Shown here in pieces: positions 9,465 through 18,293 of a stretch of 64,000 nt of DNA. The translations under genes were made by a program, and so were the position numbers. The notes beneath the pieces were generated by a model, which saw only the letters and a program-made list of their open reading frames with translations, made no database searches and was not told the DNA's origin. Location: positions 248,001-312,000 of the forward strand of contig NZ_FONW01000002.1 in assembly GCF_900113005.1 (NCBI RefSeq), in the 5' to 3' direction. Within the stretch, counting starts at the first letter, position 1. Each line of letters opens with the position of its first letter. The DNA comes from Sunxiuqinia elliptica (GTDB lineage Bacteria > Bacteroidota > Bacteroidia > Bacteroidales > Prolixibacteraceae).

Positions 9465-9587
9465 CGTTTTAACTGAACTGAGTTGGTGTAAAAAAATACG
9501 GCCCAAAGCTAGTTAATTGTCAATAAAAATTTGCAAGCTCTGATATTTTTTTTGACAGATAATGAGATGAGTGCTAGAGCTGTGGGC

Positions 9588-10310
9588 TTACTCGTTTGTA
9601 AGTAGTTTTCCGACAATTTCTTTATACGAGCGTCCGATTGGTATTTTGAGTTCACCCAACTCTACTTGACCGGGGAGGAGCGCTGTAATTTTTGACCGCG
9701 AAATGATATAACTTCGATGAACCCTTATGAAAAGCTCACTGGGGAGCTGCTCATTAAGATGGCTAATTCGTTCTTTTGTTGTTATTTTTCCATTTTGGGT
9801 ATGTACGGTAAGGTAGTCGCCTAAACTTTCGAGGTAAATAATCTCGTCGAAAACAATTTTATGCCACTTTTTGTCAGCTTTCAGAAATAGATAATCATGC
9901 TTGGGGGCTGTCGTTTCTTTGTTTGCCAGAGTTGCAAAATATTCAGACTGCTGTTGATAAAAGCGGTTGATAGCTTTAGAAAACCGAACGAGTGAGATCG
10001 GCTTTAGGAGGTAATCAATAACTTCCAGTTCAAAAGCCTCGACTGCATAATCCCGGTAGGCGGTTGTAAAGATAACTTTAGGGGGATGATCCAAGCTTTT
10101 CAGAAAGTCCATTCCAGTGATTTGGGGCATCTGAATATCCAGAAAAATGAGGTCAACCGAGCTGTGAGCTAACACTTCCATGGCTTCAAAAGCATTGCCG
10201 CACTCGCCAACAATGTGAAAGTTTTTAAATGAGCCCAAATGGTTTTTGATGACCCGGATTGCAATTGGTTCATCATCAATAATCAGGCACTTGTATGTTT
10301 GTTCGTCCAT
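9588..10310 (-). CDS. LytTR-family response regulator
   Basis: A 240-residue two-component regulator. The receiver domain (about 7-120) has the acidic pair in IIDDEP, phospho-acceptor D58 in FLDIQMP and the lysine in LLKPISL. The LytTR DNA-binding domain (about 135-238) has the typical YLESLGDYLTVHT and FIRVHRSYIIS stretches. It starts 8 bases after the LytS-type kinase gene ends, so the two form a cognate pair. Such regulators usually control their own neighbourhood; the inverted repeat at 11484-11590, upstream of the kinase gene, is a candidate target. Confidence 0.95.
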   Translation of the reverse strand: MDEQTYKCLIIDDEPIAIRVIKNHLGSFKNFHIVGECGNAFEAMEVLAHSSVDLIFLDIQMPQITGMDFLKSLDHPPKVIFTTAYRDYAVEAFELEVIDYLLKPISLVRFSKAINRFYQQQSEYFATLANKETTAPKHDYLFLKADKKWHKIVFDEIIYLESLGDYLTVHTQNGKITTKERISHLNEQLPSELFIRVHRSYIISRSKITALLPGQVELGELKIPIGRSYKEIVGKLLTNE

Positions 10311-10318
10311 GGCTTTTC

Positions 10319-11425
10319 TTAGTTTTTGTTGGAAGCATCGTTTAATTTTAGCTCGAGAGTTACTTCAAAAGTATTCTCTTTTGGATTGATATCCAATTGA
10401 TAGGCGTTGGGGTAAATGAGCTCAAGTCGTTTGCGAACATTGGATAAGCCAATTCCCTGTGTGTAAGTTTCCTGCCGCGCATCATTGGGGTTGCGACTGT
10501 TCTTAATCGTCAGCTTGAAATGTTCTTGTTGGATTTTAACTGAGATGGAAACAAATGGCTTTTGGATTGACTTACTGACGCCATGTTTGAAAGCGTTCTC
10601 GAAAAACGCAAGAAGTAGCATTGGAGCGATTTCCAGTTTTTCTGTTTCCCCTTTTTGCAGAAAATCGAGTTGTAGTTTGTCCCCATACCGAATCCGTTCA
10701 ATTTCGAGGTAATTCTGAAGGTGTTTTAGCTCGTTTGCTAAACTAACTTTGGGGTGGTTGCATTCATACAACATGTAGTCCATAAGAGCGGATAGTTTGA
10801 GAACAAGTTCAGGAGCGAGGTCTGATTTTTCGAGCGTCAGCCCATAAAGGTTGTTGAGCGTATTGAATAGAAAGTGCGGATGAATCTGGGCGCGTAATAG
10901 TTTTAATTCCGATTCTTTGAGTTTTAGGTTCGTTTCCAATTGTTGCTTTTCCAGCCGGGTATTTTCACGGGCAATAAAAAAGGCTCTTTTAACTTGTTCG
11001 ATGGCCACAAATGCGATGATAACAAAATAGAGTCCAACCAACAGAAAGACAATATCGAAAGACGCAGGGTCCAGTTTGTGAAACTGAAAGTCGCTAACAA
11101 TGGTGAAAACAAACAAACTAATGAGGGTTTCGCACCAAAAAGTAAGCACAATGGTGTAAAACAAAAAGAGTGCAAATTGTGCACGTTTGCCGTTGAATAA
11201 AAATTTTGGAATAAGGTAATAGTTGAGGAAATAACCTGTGCCTATTGCTAATGGAAAGAGCAAGGCAGCAAAAATAATGGTCGTGTGATAATCGCGATTC
11301 GCACGCCCAAAAAACAGAATGAAAAACAGGTAAGCAATGGTCCAAAAAAGGAAGTGTTGCCCTGTCTTAATCCATCCTTTTGACATCATAAAGCTTTGCT
11401 GTACTTGTGTGGTTGCCGTAAGCAT
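10319..11425 (-). CDS. LytS-type sensor histidine kinase (His_kinase family)
   Basis: A 368-residue membrane kinase. Four hydrophobic segments fill about residues 24-145, followed by a short coiled coil and the LRAQIHPHFLFNTLNN motif, in which H184 of PHF is the probable phosphorylation site. The ATPase part has FFENAFKHG and GIGLSNVRKRL. No periplasmic sensor domain of any size is seen, so sensing is likely within the membrane. It is the partner of the LytTR regulator 8 bases downstream. Start at 11425 is an ATG; a second ATG at residue 13 is also possible. Divergent from the MotA/TolQ-like gene. Confidence 0.94.
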   Translation of the reverse strand: MLTATTQVQQSFMMSKGWIKTGQHFLFWTIAYLFFILFFGRANRDYHTTIIFAALLFPLAIGTGYFLNYYLIPKFLFNGKRAQFALFLFYTIVLTFWCETLISLFVFTIVSDFQFHKLDPASFDIVFLLVGLYFVIIAFVAIEQVKRAFFIARENTRLEKQQLETNLKLKESELKLLRAQIHPHFLFNTLNNLYGLTLEKSDLAPELVLKLSALMDYMLYECNHPKVSLANELKHLQNYLEIERIRYGDKLQLDFLQKGETEKLEIAPMLLLAFFENAFKHGVSKSIQKPFVSISVKIQQEHFKLTIKNSRNPNDARQETYTQGIGLSNVRKRLELIYPNAYQLDINPKENTFEVTLELKLNDASNKN

Positions 11426-11483
11426 GTGTCGGTTTTATTTCAATGCTTCAAATTACTGAAAAAAAGGCCAGATGTTAGAATAA

Positions 11484-11590
11484 TGTCGATCAATTACTTC
11501 AGAAGATATACAAACGGCTTATTTAGCATGACTGGTGAGTAATTGCAGGTGAATTGTTATATCCCGCTGGGGGATGGTCATTGATCGACA
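11484..11590. promoter_or_regulatory. Inverted-repeat region between LytTR operon and TolQ-like gene
   Basis: TGTCGATCAAT at 11484-11494 recurs as its exact reverse complement ATTGATCGACA at 11580-11590, with centres 96 bases apart. A second, nested pair is CAATTACT at 11491-11498 and AGTAATTG at 11538-11545. The repeats sit in the shared upstream region of a divergent pair, where a regulator could bind and control both directions. Binding by the LytTR protein is inference only. Confidence 0.5.
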
Positions 11591-11650
11591 AAATTCGATA
11601 AAAAATAGAAGCATGTTGTAAGCTTGTATCAGATTTTCAAACTAAATTTA

Positions 11651-12040
11651 ATGATCATGAATCCAGTTGAGTTATTTTACATGGGAGGCCCCTTATTTAT
11701 GTCAATCATAACGATTTGGGGTGTTGGGATGCTGATTTTTTCAATCCAAAAAGGAATGCACCTATTTGTTCAAAAGAAAGTCACTAAAAGTGGGGTGGGG
11801 TTAATTTTGCTTTTCGGAAGCTTAGCGGTGGTAACTGGCCTGTTAGGACAGGCTATTGGTTTGATGATGGCTTTTAGTGCAATTCAGGTTGCTGGCGACG
11901 TTTCGCCTGCTCTATTGGCTGGAGGATTACGGGTGAGTTTAATTGCTCCCGTTTATGGCCTGCTGATTTTTGTACTGTCACTAGTTATCTGGGGGGTATT
12001 GAAAGAAGTCTACCAGCGAAAACTGGAAGCAAATGAATAA
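11651..12040 (+). CDS. MotA/TolQ/ExbB-like membrane protein
   Basis: A 129-residue protein starting MIMNPVELFYMGG. Three hydrophobic segments lie at about 10-27, 47-72 and 92-114, and the third contains GGLRVSLIAPVYGLLIFVLS, resembling the TolQ/ExbB core helices. The family forms proton channels that drive partner ExbD/TolR or MotB proteins, but no such partner lies nearby and this copy is shorter than a usual ExbB. The ATG at 11651 is preferred over a TTG at 11624. Divergence from the LytTR two-component pair suggests it is that system's target. Confidence 0.75.
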   Translation: MIMNPVELFYMGGPLFMSIITIWGVGMLIFSIQKGMHLFVQKKVTKSGVGLILLFGSLAVVTGLLGQAIGLMMAFSAIQVAGDVSPALLAGGLRVSLIAPVYGLLIFVLSLVIWGVLKEVYQRKLEANE

Positions 12041-12043
12041 AAG

Positions 12044-12087
12044 AAGAAGAGCTTGCTACCTTATAACCATGGTAGCAAGCTCTTCTT
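12044..12087. terminator. Bidirectional rho-independent terminator
   Basis: A perfect 17-base-pair stem (12044-12060 with 12071-12087), a 10-base loop, and A-rich and T-rich flanks. It separates the convergent TolQ-like and epimerase genes and should work on both strands. Confidence 0.88.
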
Positions 12088-12091
12088 TTTA

Positions 12092-13066
12092 TTAAGATGG
12101 ATTGACTGAACGATACCAGTCAACAAAGTTTTTTACTCCTTCCTCGAAAGAATATTTTGGATTGTAACCCAATAATTCCTGAGCTTTTCCAATATTGGCA
12201 AAAGTGATGTCAACATCACCCGGCTGCATGGGTAATTGCTTAATGTTTGCTTTTATACCGGTTGCTTTTTCAATGGCCGAGATCATGGCACTTAAGGTTA
12301 CCGGTTGATTGTTCCCCAAGTTGATGGTCTCGTAAACATGGGTATTGTTTTCAAGGTAACTGATGGCCCCGCGAATTCCGGCAACAGTATCTTCATAATA
12401 GGTGTAATCGCGTGAAGTACTGCCATCGCCAAACATCGGAATTTCTTCCCCATTCAGGATCAGTCGTGTAAATTTATGAATGGCTAAGTCGGGACGTTGC
12501 CGAGGACCAAAGACCGTGAAAAAACGTAGATTGATGATGTCCAACTCGTATAATGAGTGGTAGGTGTAGTTGATTAGCTCGCAAGCTTTTTTGGTAAAAG
12601 CGTAAGGCGAAATTGGGTTGCTAACATCTTGCTTTTCATGGAACGGCGTTTCCTTGGTATTGCCATATACTGAAGATGAAGACGCAAACGCCAGTTTCTT
12701 GATGCCTTTATCTTTCATCAGGTCAAGGATGTTTTGTGTTGCCACAATGTTGGCGCGAATGTATCCGTTCGGATCCTCAATGGATGGGCGCACGCCCGCT
12801 TTCCCTGCTAAATGAACAATCACATCAACAGTTTCCTGCTCCAGACTTTTCCGGAGTGCTTCTCCATCAGCTAAATCAACTTCGATAAAACGAAAATGAG
12901 GATGGTCTTTAAATGAACTCAGGTTGCGTTCTTTAACGTCCCGTTTATAAAACGGATCAAAATTATCAATCCCAATAACTTTGTGTCCGGTTGCCAGCAG
13001 TTGCTCTGAAAGGTGAGAGCCAATAAACCCCGCGCATCCGGTGACTATAACTGTTGATAACAACAT
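12092..13066 (-). CDS. NAD-dependent sugar epimerase, UDP-glucuronate 4-epimerase type
   Basis: A 324-residue extended short-chain dehydrogenase. The NAD-binding GCAGFIGSHL lies at 10-19, the catalytic serine region ASSSSVYG and the YAFTK catalytic motif follow, and RFFTVFGPRQRPD marks the sugar-binding part. The length and NFDPFYKRDVKERNL segment fit UDP-glucuronate 4-epimerases, which make UDP-galacturonate for surface polysaccharide. UDP-glucose epimerase or another NDP-sugar activity is possible. It follows the LABN-domain gene by 8 bases, so the two are probably co-transcribed and may act in the same envelope pathway. Confidence 0.88.
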   Translation of the reverse strand: MLLSTVIVTGCAGFIGSHLSEQLLATGHKVIGIDNFDPFYKRDVKERNLSSFKDHPHFRFIEVDLADGEALRKSLEQETVDVIVHLAGKAGVRPSIEDPNGYIRANIVATQNILDLMKDKGIKKLAFASSSSVYGNTKETPFHEKQDVSNPISPYAFTKKACELINYTYHSLYELDIINLRFFTVFGPRQRPDLAIHKFTRLILNGEEIPMFGDGSTSRDYTYYEDTVAGIRGAISYLENNTHVYETINLGNNQPVTLSAMISAIEKATGIKANIKQLPMQPGDVDITFANIGKAQELLGYNPKYSFEEGVKNFVDWYRSVNPS

Positions 13067-13074
13067 AGGCTATA

Positions 13075-13764
13075 CTATTTTATTTTTCCTGAAACAAAAG
13101 CAATAAGCTTGTTTAGAACAGGAATGTTTAATCGACTAAAAAGACTGCGCTTGTTGTAGTGAATCAGAATATTTCGCAAGTAAACAAACATACCCAAACT
13201 GTGGGCAGCAACTAAAACCGGGTCGAGCCGGAATATTCCATATAAAAAGTTCATGGAGGAACCACAAATACTGATGATCCAAAATCCAAGCGGCAAAATC
13301 GATTCTTTTCGGTTTTCGGAATAAATCCATTGGTAAAAGAATCGAGAAATAAAGATTATTTGAGCAGTAATCCCCCAAACCATCAAAAGAAGGGGGTTAT
13401 TCTCGTTTTTAAAGAATGTCGCTAGCGAATAGTCAGTTCCAAAAAACAGGTAACAGAGAATAGCTACCGGGCTAATTAAAATGACCAACCGGGTAACAAT
13501 CGACATCGATTTCCAATCGTTTTTCAATTGGATGTTTCGAATGTAAATGAAGTAAACCAGGATTTGCCCAATTAAAATGGCAGCATCATTTCGTAAAATG
13601 CCATAAACAAGCATTAGAATTGAGGCCAACAAGCTGATCTTCCAAAATATCGTTGGAGATAAAACTTTTCCTTCATGTTCCGATTTGAACCACTGAACAA
13701 TTGTTCGGGCGAAGAATAAGATTTGGGCTGTAAACCCAATAGCATAGATCAAGTAGTCCTTCAT
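13075..13764 (-). CDS. Membrane protein with two LABN (lipid-A-disaccharide synthase N-terminal) domains
   Basis: A 229-residue integral membrane protein made of two similar halves. Each has a FTAQI(L/I)F.R..(V/Y)QW motif, a polar stretch with SP or LP before FW, and a YG(I)..R segment before VYLRNI or IYIRNI. This matches the small LABN domain, three helices related to PQ-loop/SemiSWEET transporters, found alone or fused to LpxB. Two copies in one chain suggest an internal duplication giving a full transporter-like bundle. The ATG at 13764 gives the first helix the family start; a longer frame to 13899 begins with TTG and looks non-coding. Its partner gene is the NDP-sugar epimerase. Confidence 0.85.
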   Translation of the reverse strand: MKDYLIYAIGFTAQILFFARTIVQWFKSEHEGKVLSPTIFWKISLLASILMLVYGILRNDAAILIGQILVYFIYIRNIQLKNDWKSMSIVTRLVILISPVAILCYLFFGTDYSLATFFKNENNPLLLMVWGITAQIIFISRFFYQWIYSENRKESILPLGFWIISICGSSMNFLYGIFRLDPVLVAAHSLGMFVYLRNILIHYNKRSLFSRLNIPVLNKLIAFVSGKIK

Positions 13765-13958
13765 CTGATTAATTTGTATTTTTTTTCTCTGCATTGAATT
13801 GGACAACTCCGTTGCTATTTGTCGAAAGTATTCAAACTGCCAATGGCTAATTTTCTGTATCTCAGTATGAAATGAAAGAGCATGAATATTCGTAAACAAG
13901 CAACGGTTAGGGTTGCATTCGCAATGCGCTGTTATTGTTTATTTATTTTCTGGCGCTG

Positions 13959-13966
13959 CAAAGATA
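13959..13966 (-). promoter_or_regulatory. Bacteroidota-type -7 box for LABN/epimerase operon
   Basis: TATCTTTG on the minus strand matches the TAnnTTTG consensus. No well-placed TTG -33 element is seen, so the call rests on the -7 box and its position upstream of the operon. Confidence 0.45.
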
Positions 13967-14088
13967 ATTGAATTGAATTGTTTCCTGATTTTTTCATCCA
14001 ATATTCGATTGCTTACGCTCGAATAATTAGGGAATTATTAAACTTTCTTAACGCGAGCGGCATTTTATTATTGTAATCAAATTTTAAA

Positions 14089-14096
14089 TATCTTTG
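14089..14096 (+). promoter_or_regulatory. Bacteroidota-type -7 box for lepA
   Basis: TATCTTTG matches TAnnTTTG. A TTG lies at 14071-14073, 15 bases before the box, shorter than the usual 19-21. The box is about 47 bases before the lepA ATG. Confidence 0.55.
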
Positions 14097-14142
14097 CGGC
14101 CAACCCGCAGGGAGTAATTGAAAGAAAGCTTTTTATATTATA

Positions 14143-15930
14143 ATGAAGAATATACGCAATTTTTGTATCATCGCACATATTGACCACGGTAAGAGTACCT
14201 TGGCCGACCGCCTATTAGAAGTAACCAAAACAGTTAGTGAGCGTGACATGAAAGCTCAGGTTCTGGACAGCATGGATCTGGAGCAGGAACGTGGTATTAC
14301 CATTAAGAGTCATGCTATTCAAATGGATTACTTCCAGGACGATCAAAAGTACGTGCTTAACCTGATTGATACGCCGGGACACGTCGATTTTTCGTATGAA
14401 GTTTCCCGGTCGATTGCAGCCTGTGAAGGAGCTTTGTTAATTGTTGATGCCACACAGGGAATTCAGGCGCAAACCATTTCTAATTTGTACCTCGCCATTG
14501 AGCATGATTTGGAAATCATCCCAATTATGAACAAAATGGATTTACCAAATGCCATGCCTGAGGTTGTGGAAGATCAAATTATCGATTTGATTGGCTGTAA
14601 ACACGAGGATATTATTCGGGCCAGCGGAAAGACCGGTGAAGGCGTTGATGAGATTCTGGAACGGATTGTTGAAGTTGTTCCTTCGCCAGTAGGTGATCCT
14701 GAAGCTCCACTCCAAGCGTTGATTTTTGACTCGGTTTTTAATTCTTTCCGAGGAGTAATTGCTTATTTTAAGATTGTAAATGGGACAATTAACCAAGGCG
14801 ACTTAGTTAAATTTGTCAATACTCAAAAAGAATACGATGCGGATGAAATAGGGGTGTTACGTTTAGGAATGGAGAAACGGAAAATACTGAGTACAGGCGA
14901 TGTTGGCTATATCATTTCTGGAATTAAGGCAGCAAAAGAGGTTAAGGTTGGAGATACCATTACGCATAAAGCCAAGCCTTGTGAAAAGGCAATCTCAGGT
15001 TTCGAGGAGGTAAAGCCAATGGTATTTGCCGGCGTTTATCCTATTGATGCTGAGGATTATGAGGATTTGCGAGCGGCAATGGAAAAGTTACAGCTGAACG
15101 ATGCTTCCTTAACTTTTGAGCCAGAATCATCTGCGGCTTTGGGCTTTGGATTCCGTTGTGGGTTCCTTGGAATGTTGCACATGGAAATCATCCAGGAGCG
15201 TTTGGACCGTGAATTCGATATGAATGTAATTACGACTGTGCCTAACGTTTCGTATAAAATTCATACAACAGATGGTGAAGAAGTTACCGTTTACAACCCT
15301 TCAGGACTTCCGGCATCAACGACTATTGAAGATATTGAAGAGCCTTACATTCGATCTCAGATTATTACAAAATCAGATTTTATCGGTCAGGTAATGACAC
15401 TATGTTTGGATAAGCGAGGAACATTGGTGAAGCAGGATTACCTGACAACAGAACGTACCGAGCTAACTTTTGATTTGCCCTTGGGTGAAATTGTATTCGA
15501 CTTCTACGATCGCTTAAAATCAATTTCGAAAGGATATGCTTCATTCGATTACCATATGATTGGCTATAAACCCGCAAAATTGGTGCGTTTGGATATTCTC
15601 CTGAACGGAGAAATGGTCGATGCGCTGTCTTCGCTAATTCACTTTGATAATGCTTACCCGATGGGGCGTCGTATGTGCGAGAAACTCAAGGAATTGATTC
15701 CTCGTCAGCAGTTCGATATTGCTATTCAGGCAGCTATCGGGGCTAAGATTATTGCGCGGGAAACCATCAAAGCTGTTCGGAAGGATGTTACGGCCAAGTG
15801 TTATGGAGGTGATATTTCCAGGAAGCGAAAGCTATTGGAAAAGCAGAAAAAAGGAAAGAAACGGATGAAGCAAGTGGGTAACGTAGAGGTGCCTCAGAAA
15901 GCTTTCTTAGCCGTATTGAAACTGGATTAG
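14143..15930 (+). CDS. lepA: Elongation factor 4 (LepA), ribosome back-translocase GTPase
   Basis: A 595-residue translational GTPase of standard length. The G domain has [15 protein letters not shown], the DTPGHVDF switch II region and NKMDLP. The LepA-specific C-terminal domain is present, ending in [20 protein letters not shown], with [20 protein letters not shown] before it. LepA acts on stalled or mis-translocated ribosomes and in 30S maturation. It is monocistronic here, between a -7 box and a strong bidirectional terminator. Confidence 0.98.
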   Translation: MKNIRNFCIIAHIDHGKSTLADRLLEVTKTVSERDMKAQVLDSMDLEQERGITIKSHAIQMDYFQDDQKYVLNLIDTPGHVDFSYEVSRSIAACEGALLIVDATQGIQAQTISNLYLAIEHDLEIIPIMNKMDLPNAMPEVVEDQIIDLIGCKHEDIIRASGKTGEGVDEILERIVEVVPSPVGDPEAPLQALIFDSVFNSFRGVIAYFKIVNGTINQGDLVKFVNTQKEYDADEIGVLRLGMEKRKILSTGDVGYIISGIKAAKEVKVGDTITHKAKPCEKAISGFEEVKPMVFAGVYPIDAEDYEDLRAAMEKLQLNDASLTFEPESSAALGFGFRCGFLGMLHMEIIQERLDREFDMNVITTVPNVSYKIHTTDGEEVTVYNPSGLPASTTIEDIEEPYIRSQIITKSDFIGQVMTLCLDKRGTLVKQDYLTTERTELTFDLPLGEIVFDFYDRLKSISKGYASFDYHMIGYKPAKLVRLDILLNGEMVDALSSLIHFDNAYPMGRRMCEKLKELIPRQQFDIAIQAAIGAKIIARETIKAVRKDVTAKCYGGDISRKRKLLEKQKKGKKRMKQVGNVEVPQKAFLAVLKLD

Positions 15931-16010
15931 AACGCTTTTTTATGCAAGAAATATGTATTGCATAATGTAAGATGAAGATATGAAACTGAAAACAGGGAGT
16001 TCCTTGTTGG

Positions 16011-16064
16011 TTATACCCCAATTTAGATGTTCAACTGACACCTAAGTTGGGGTATAATTTTTTA
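16011..16064. terminator. Strong bidirectional terminator after lepA
   Basis: TTATACCCCAA (16011-16021) pairs perfectly with TTGGGGTATAA (16047-16057). The stem extends inward by about nine more pairs including G-T wobbles, closing on a TCAACTG loop, and a T-run follows. It lies between convergent lepA and the HAD-type gene. Confidence 0.87.
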
Positions 16065-16083
16065 TTGTATAATATTTTGGGAG

Positions 16084-18081
16084 TCAAGCTACCCACCATC
16101 TTTTTAATCTGGTAATTGCTCTAAATAGCTGTAGCCCTGGTTCTCCAAATGTATAGGAGATTGATCCTGGTAACCAGGATATCCCCGATGGCTTTTGATC
16201 TTTTTTAAATTTCCATTTCAGAATTTGGATTAACAAGCGTAAGGATAAATGAGTGACAATCTGTTCGTTGTCTTTGAGGTTATTGCCTACTTTAAACTGA
16301 TCGAAAATTTTGGTCTCCTTTTTTTGCGGGCTTTGAATAAAGAGATGTAGTGAGTTCAAACCACAGGAGGTAATTGCAGATTTGGCGTTGGTCATTAACC
16401 AGTGAAATGATGAATACTCTTTTGCAAAAATGACAATATTGGAATATAGCTTCTGAATGTATTCCTCGGTATATGTCCCTGAATTCTCTCTGCTATCAAA
16501 TTCCGGCACAATTTTACCACCTTCTTTTTTGTAGGTAATAGTGCTGCCATGATTTGTCATTGCAAATACTTGCTCGGCTACAGCAACGAAACTATTGTTA
16601 AGAGAACGGTTAACGCGTTCTGACCAGATAATTTCTTCTGGATAAAAGCCAGCCATATATTCTCCAGCTTCATCGGGTAAAAGGCGGTCGGTGAATACGC
16701 CAAAATAATAACCGAACACATTTTTATCTCCTAAAATTGAGTTGATTGACCTCTGACAAGTTCTTGTCCAGCCTAAATCGACAATTGCGGCATTGGTATC
16801 GTCTGCTAACATGCCCTCTTGCTGAAAGTACTCTAAGGCAATTGCCCTTTGCTTTCTTGCTTCAACGATGATTGCAGGTAAGACATTTTTATTGGTCAAT
16901 AAGTCAAGGAAAAGTTCAAAGCTTTTTGCAGTAAGCTTCTCGTCGTAAAAATCAGACGAGATTGCGAGTTCTTCCAAGCCTTCAGTTAAAATCGATGTGT
17001 CGAGATTAATGCGGCGCATCATTTGTTTGGGAGTTCGCCCAATGTGTCCGGCCATTATTCTTCTAAACTCATCTTTCCTTCCTTCTGCTAGGCCCGCTAA
17101 ATAGAATGTTCTGCGTGAACCATACAAATATGAGAGTTTGATCGCTGGATATTGTGCTTTAAAAGTTTCGGCAATTTGCAGAAAAATGTAGGCATCTCGA
17201 GCTAAAAAGTAAATGTGATTAATTCCTCGTTTATGAGCGTCCTCCATTATCCCAGCAACGAAAGGGACAAAGAGGGGGGCAACCACGTCTGCAACCATAT
17301 CGGTGACCGTTGATTTTTCAGCACAGAGACGGACAGATCTTGCGATACCAGCCATCAATACTCCTTGCAGGGGATTGTCGGATAAGGTGGCAGATTTTAG
17401 CCATTCTTGTTCATAACGAGAATAGCCAATATCCCGCATTAGCTTACTATTAATTCCTTTCTTTTTAGGAACCAGAAAATCATTTCTTTTGTCGTCTCCA
17501 TAGTGGATCCAGTCTTTAAAAGAGATATTTTCTTGTTCTGATATAAAGTTAAATAGGCCTCCTTTAGCTTTTGTTAAACCTACTTCATTGGAAACATATA
17601 GCCTATCTCCATCCTTCCAAAAACCGTATTCAATTAATTGATCTTTTATAAAGGTCGCAGGTAAATACATATCAGAAATATAGATAACTGATTTGTTGTC
17701 TCTGTGTAGCAGATCAATTTTCTTTTTTGTTGAGTAGATTGGTCGTAATACTCGTTTCTCAATTTTTAGTTCCAATCGAATTAATCGTTCAGTACCAAAT
17801 TGTTGAATTATTCCTGAGTTGATATGGGTATAAATTTCCTGTATCGAAACGTCTTGCTTCGTTGAAGAACACAAATCCTTTACAGCTTTTCTCTCTGCAG
17901 TTATTCTTGCATTTACAAAATCATAAATTAGCACTTCGTGGGCTTCTTCACCGTAGAGCTCAAGAGCCATTAAATAAAAAACAATTCTTGGTTTTCCACA
18001 AGTCCGAATCAAACAAGTGTCAAAAACATCAAAAGAATATTGTTTGTAGGTATTTATTGAAAAATTGCTATTTGTTGTCAT
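16084..18081 (-). CDS. HAD-superfamily protein of the COG5610 type
   Basis: A 665-residue protein. The N-terminal third looks like a haloacid dehalogenase fold: SFDVFDTCLIR carries the DxxDT-like motif I, SDMYLP is a motif II candidate, and HYGDDKRNDFLVPKK carries the acidic motif IV. The C-terminal two thirds (about 245-665) include FLARDAYIFLQIAETF and IVDLGWTRTCQRS, as in large HAD proteins usually coded among surface-polysaccharide genes. The substrate is unknown. It stands alone between lepA and alanine dehydrogenase and by eye is more A/T-rich than its neighbours, so transfer is possible but unproven. Start is the ATG at 18081. Confidence 0.72.
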   Translation of the reverse strand: MTTNSNFSINTYKQYSFDVFDTCLIRTCGKPRIVFYLMALELYGEEAHEVLIYDFVNARITAERKAVKDLCSSTKQDVSIQEIYTHINSGIIQQFGTERLIRLELKIEKRVLRPIYSTKKKIDLLHRDNKSVIYISDMYLPATFIKDQLIEYGFWKDGDRLYVSNEVGLTKAKGGLFNFISEQENISFKDWIHYGDDKRNDFLVPKKKGINSKLMRDIGYSRYEQEWLKSATLSDNPLQGVLMAGIARSVRLCAEKSTVTDMVADVVAPLFVPFVAGIMEDAHKRGINHIYFLARDAYIFLQIAETFKAQYPAIKLSYLYGSRRTFYLAGLAEGRKDEFRRIMAGHIGRTPKQMMRRINLDTSILTEGLEELAISSDFYDEKLTAKSFELFLDLLTNKNVLPAIIVEARKQRAIALEYFQQEGMLADDTNAAIVDLGWTRTCQRSINSILGDKNVFGYYFGVFTDRLLPDEAGEYMAGFYPEEIIWSERVNRSLNNSFVAVAEQVFAMTNHGSTITYKKEGGKIVPEFDSRENSGTYTEEYIQKLYSNIVIFAKEYSSFHWLMTNAKSAITSCGLNSLHLFIQSPQKKETKIFDQFKVGNNLKDNEQIVTHLSLRLLIQILKWKFKKDQKPSGISWLPGSISYTFGEPGLQLFRAITRLKRWWVA

Positions 18082-18233
18082 TATATGTTTTGATAAATGG
18101 TTTTTGAGGATTGTTGTTTGGTTTTGCCCATTGTCTTTTTCTTACACTAATTATTCTTTAGAGCAAAAGAGTTAAGGTCGTCTGAATTTAACAACAAACA
18201 GCCTGTAAAGGTTGTAAAAACAGGGGAAAGAAT

Positions 18234-18269
18234 AAAAAAAAGAGATTATTCCACTAATGAAATAACCTC
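18234..18269 (-). terminator. Terminator of alanine dehydrogenase gene
   Basis: On the minus strand GAGGTTATT pairs with AATAATCTC (one G-T wobble) around a 10-base loop and runs into seven or more Ts. It lies just after the ald stop. Confidence 0.75.
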
Positions 18270-18293
18270 TATGAACTATTCTGACTTTTGCGT

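Larger units (their letters stand above)
13765..14142. other. Divergent intergenic region between LABN gene and lepA
   Basis: This 378-base stretch holds no convincing gene. It contains two outward-facing -7 boxes, described separately, and a small hairpin GCATT-CGC-AATGC near 13915. If the leftward box is used, the LABN mRNA has a leader of nearly 190 bases. Confidence 0.6.

Noticed and set aside
13765-13899. An N-terminal extension of the LABN protein starting at a TTG
   Set aside because: The first LABN helix begins with the ATG at 13764. The extra residues are not membrane-like and would put unrelated sequence before the domain.
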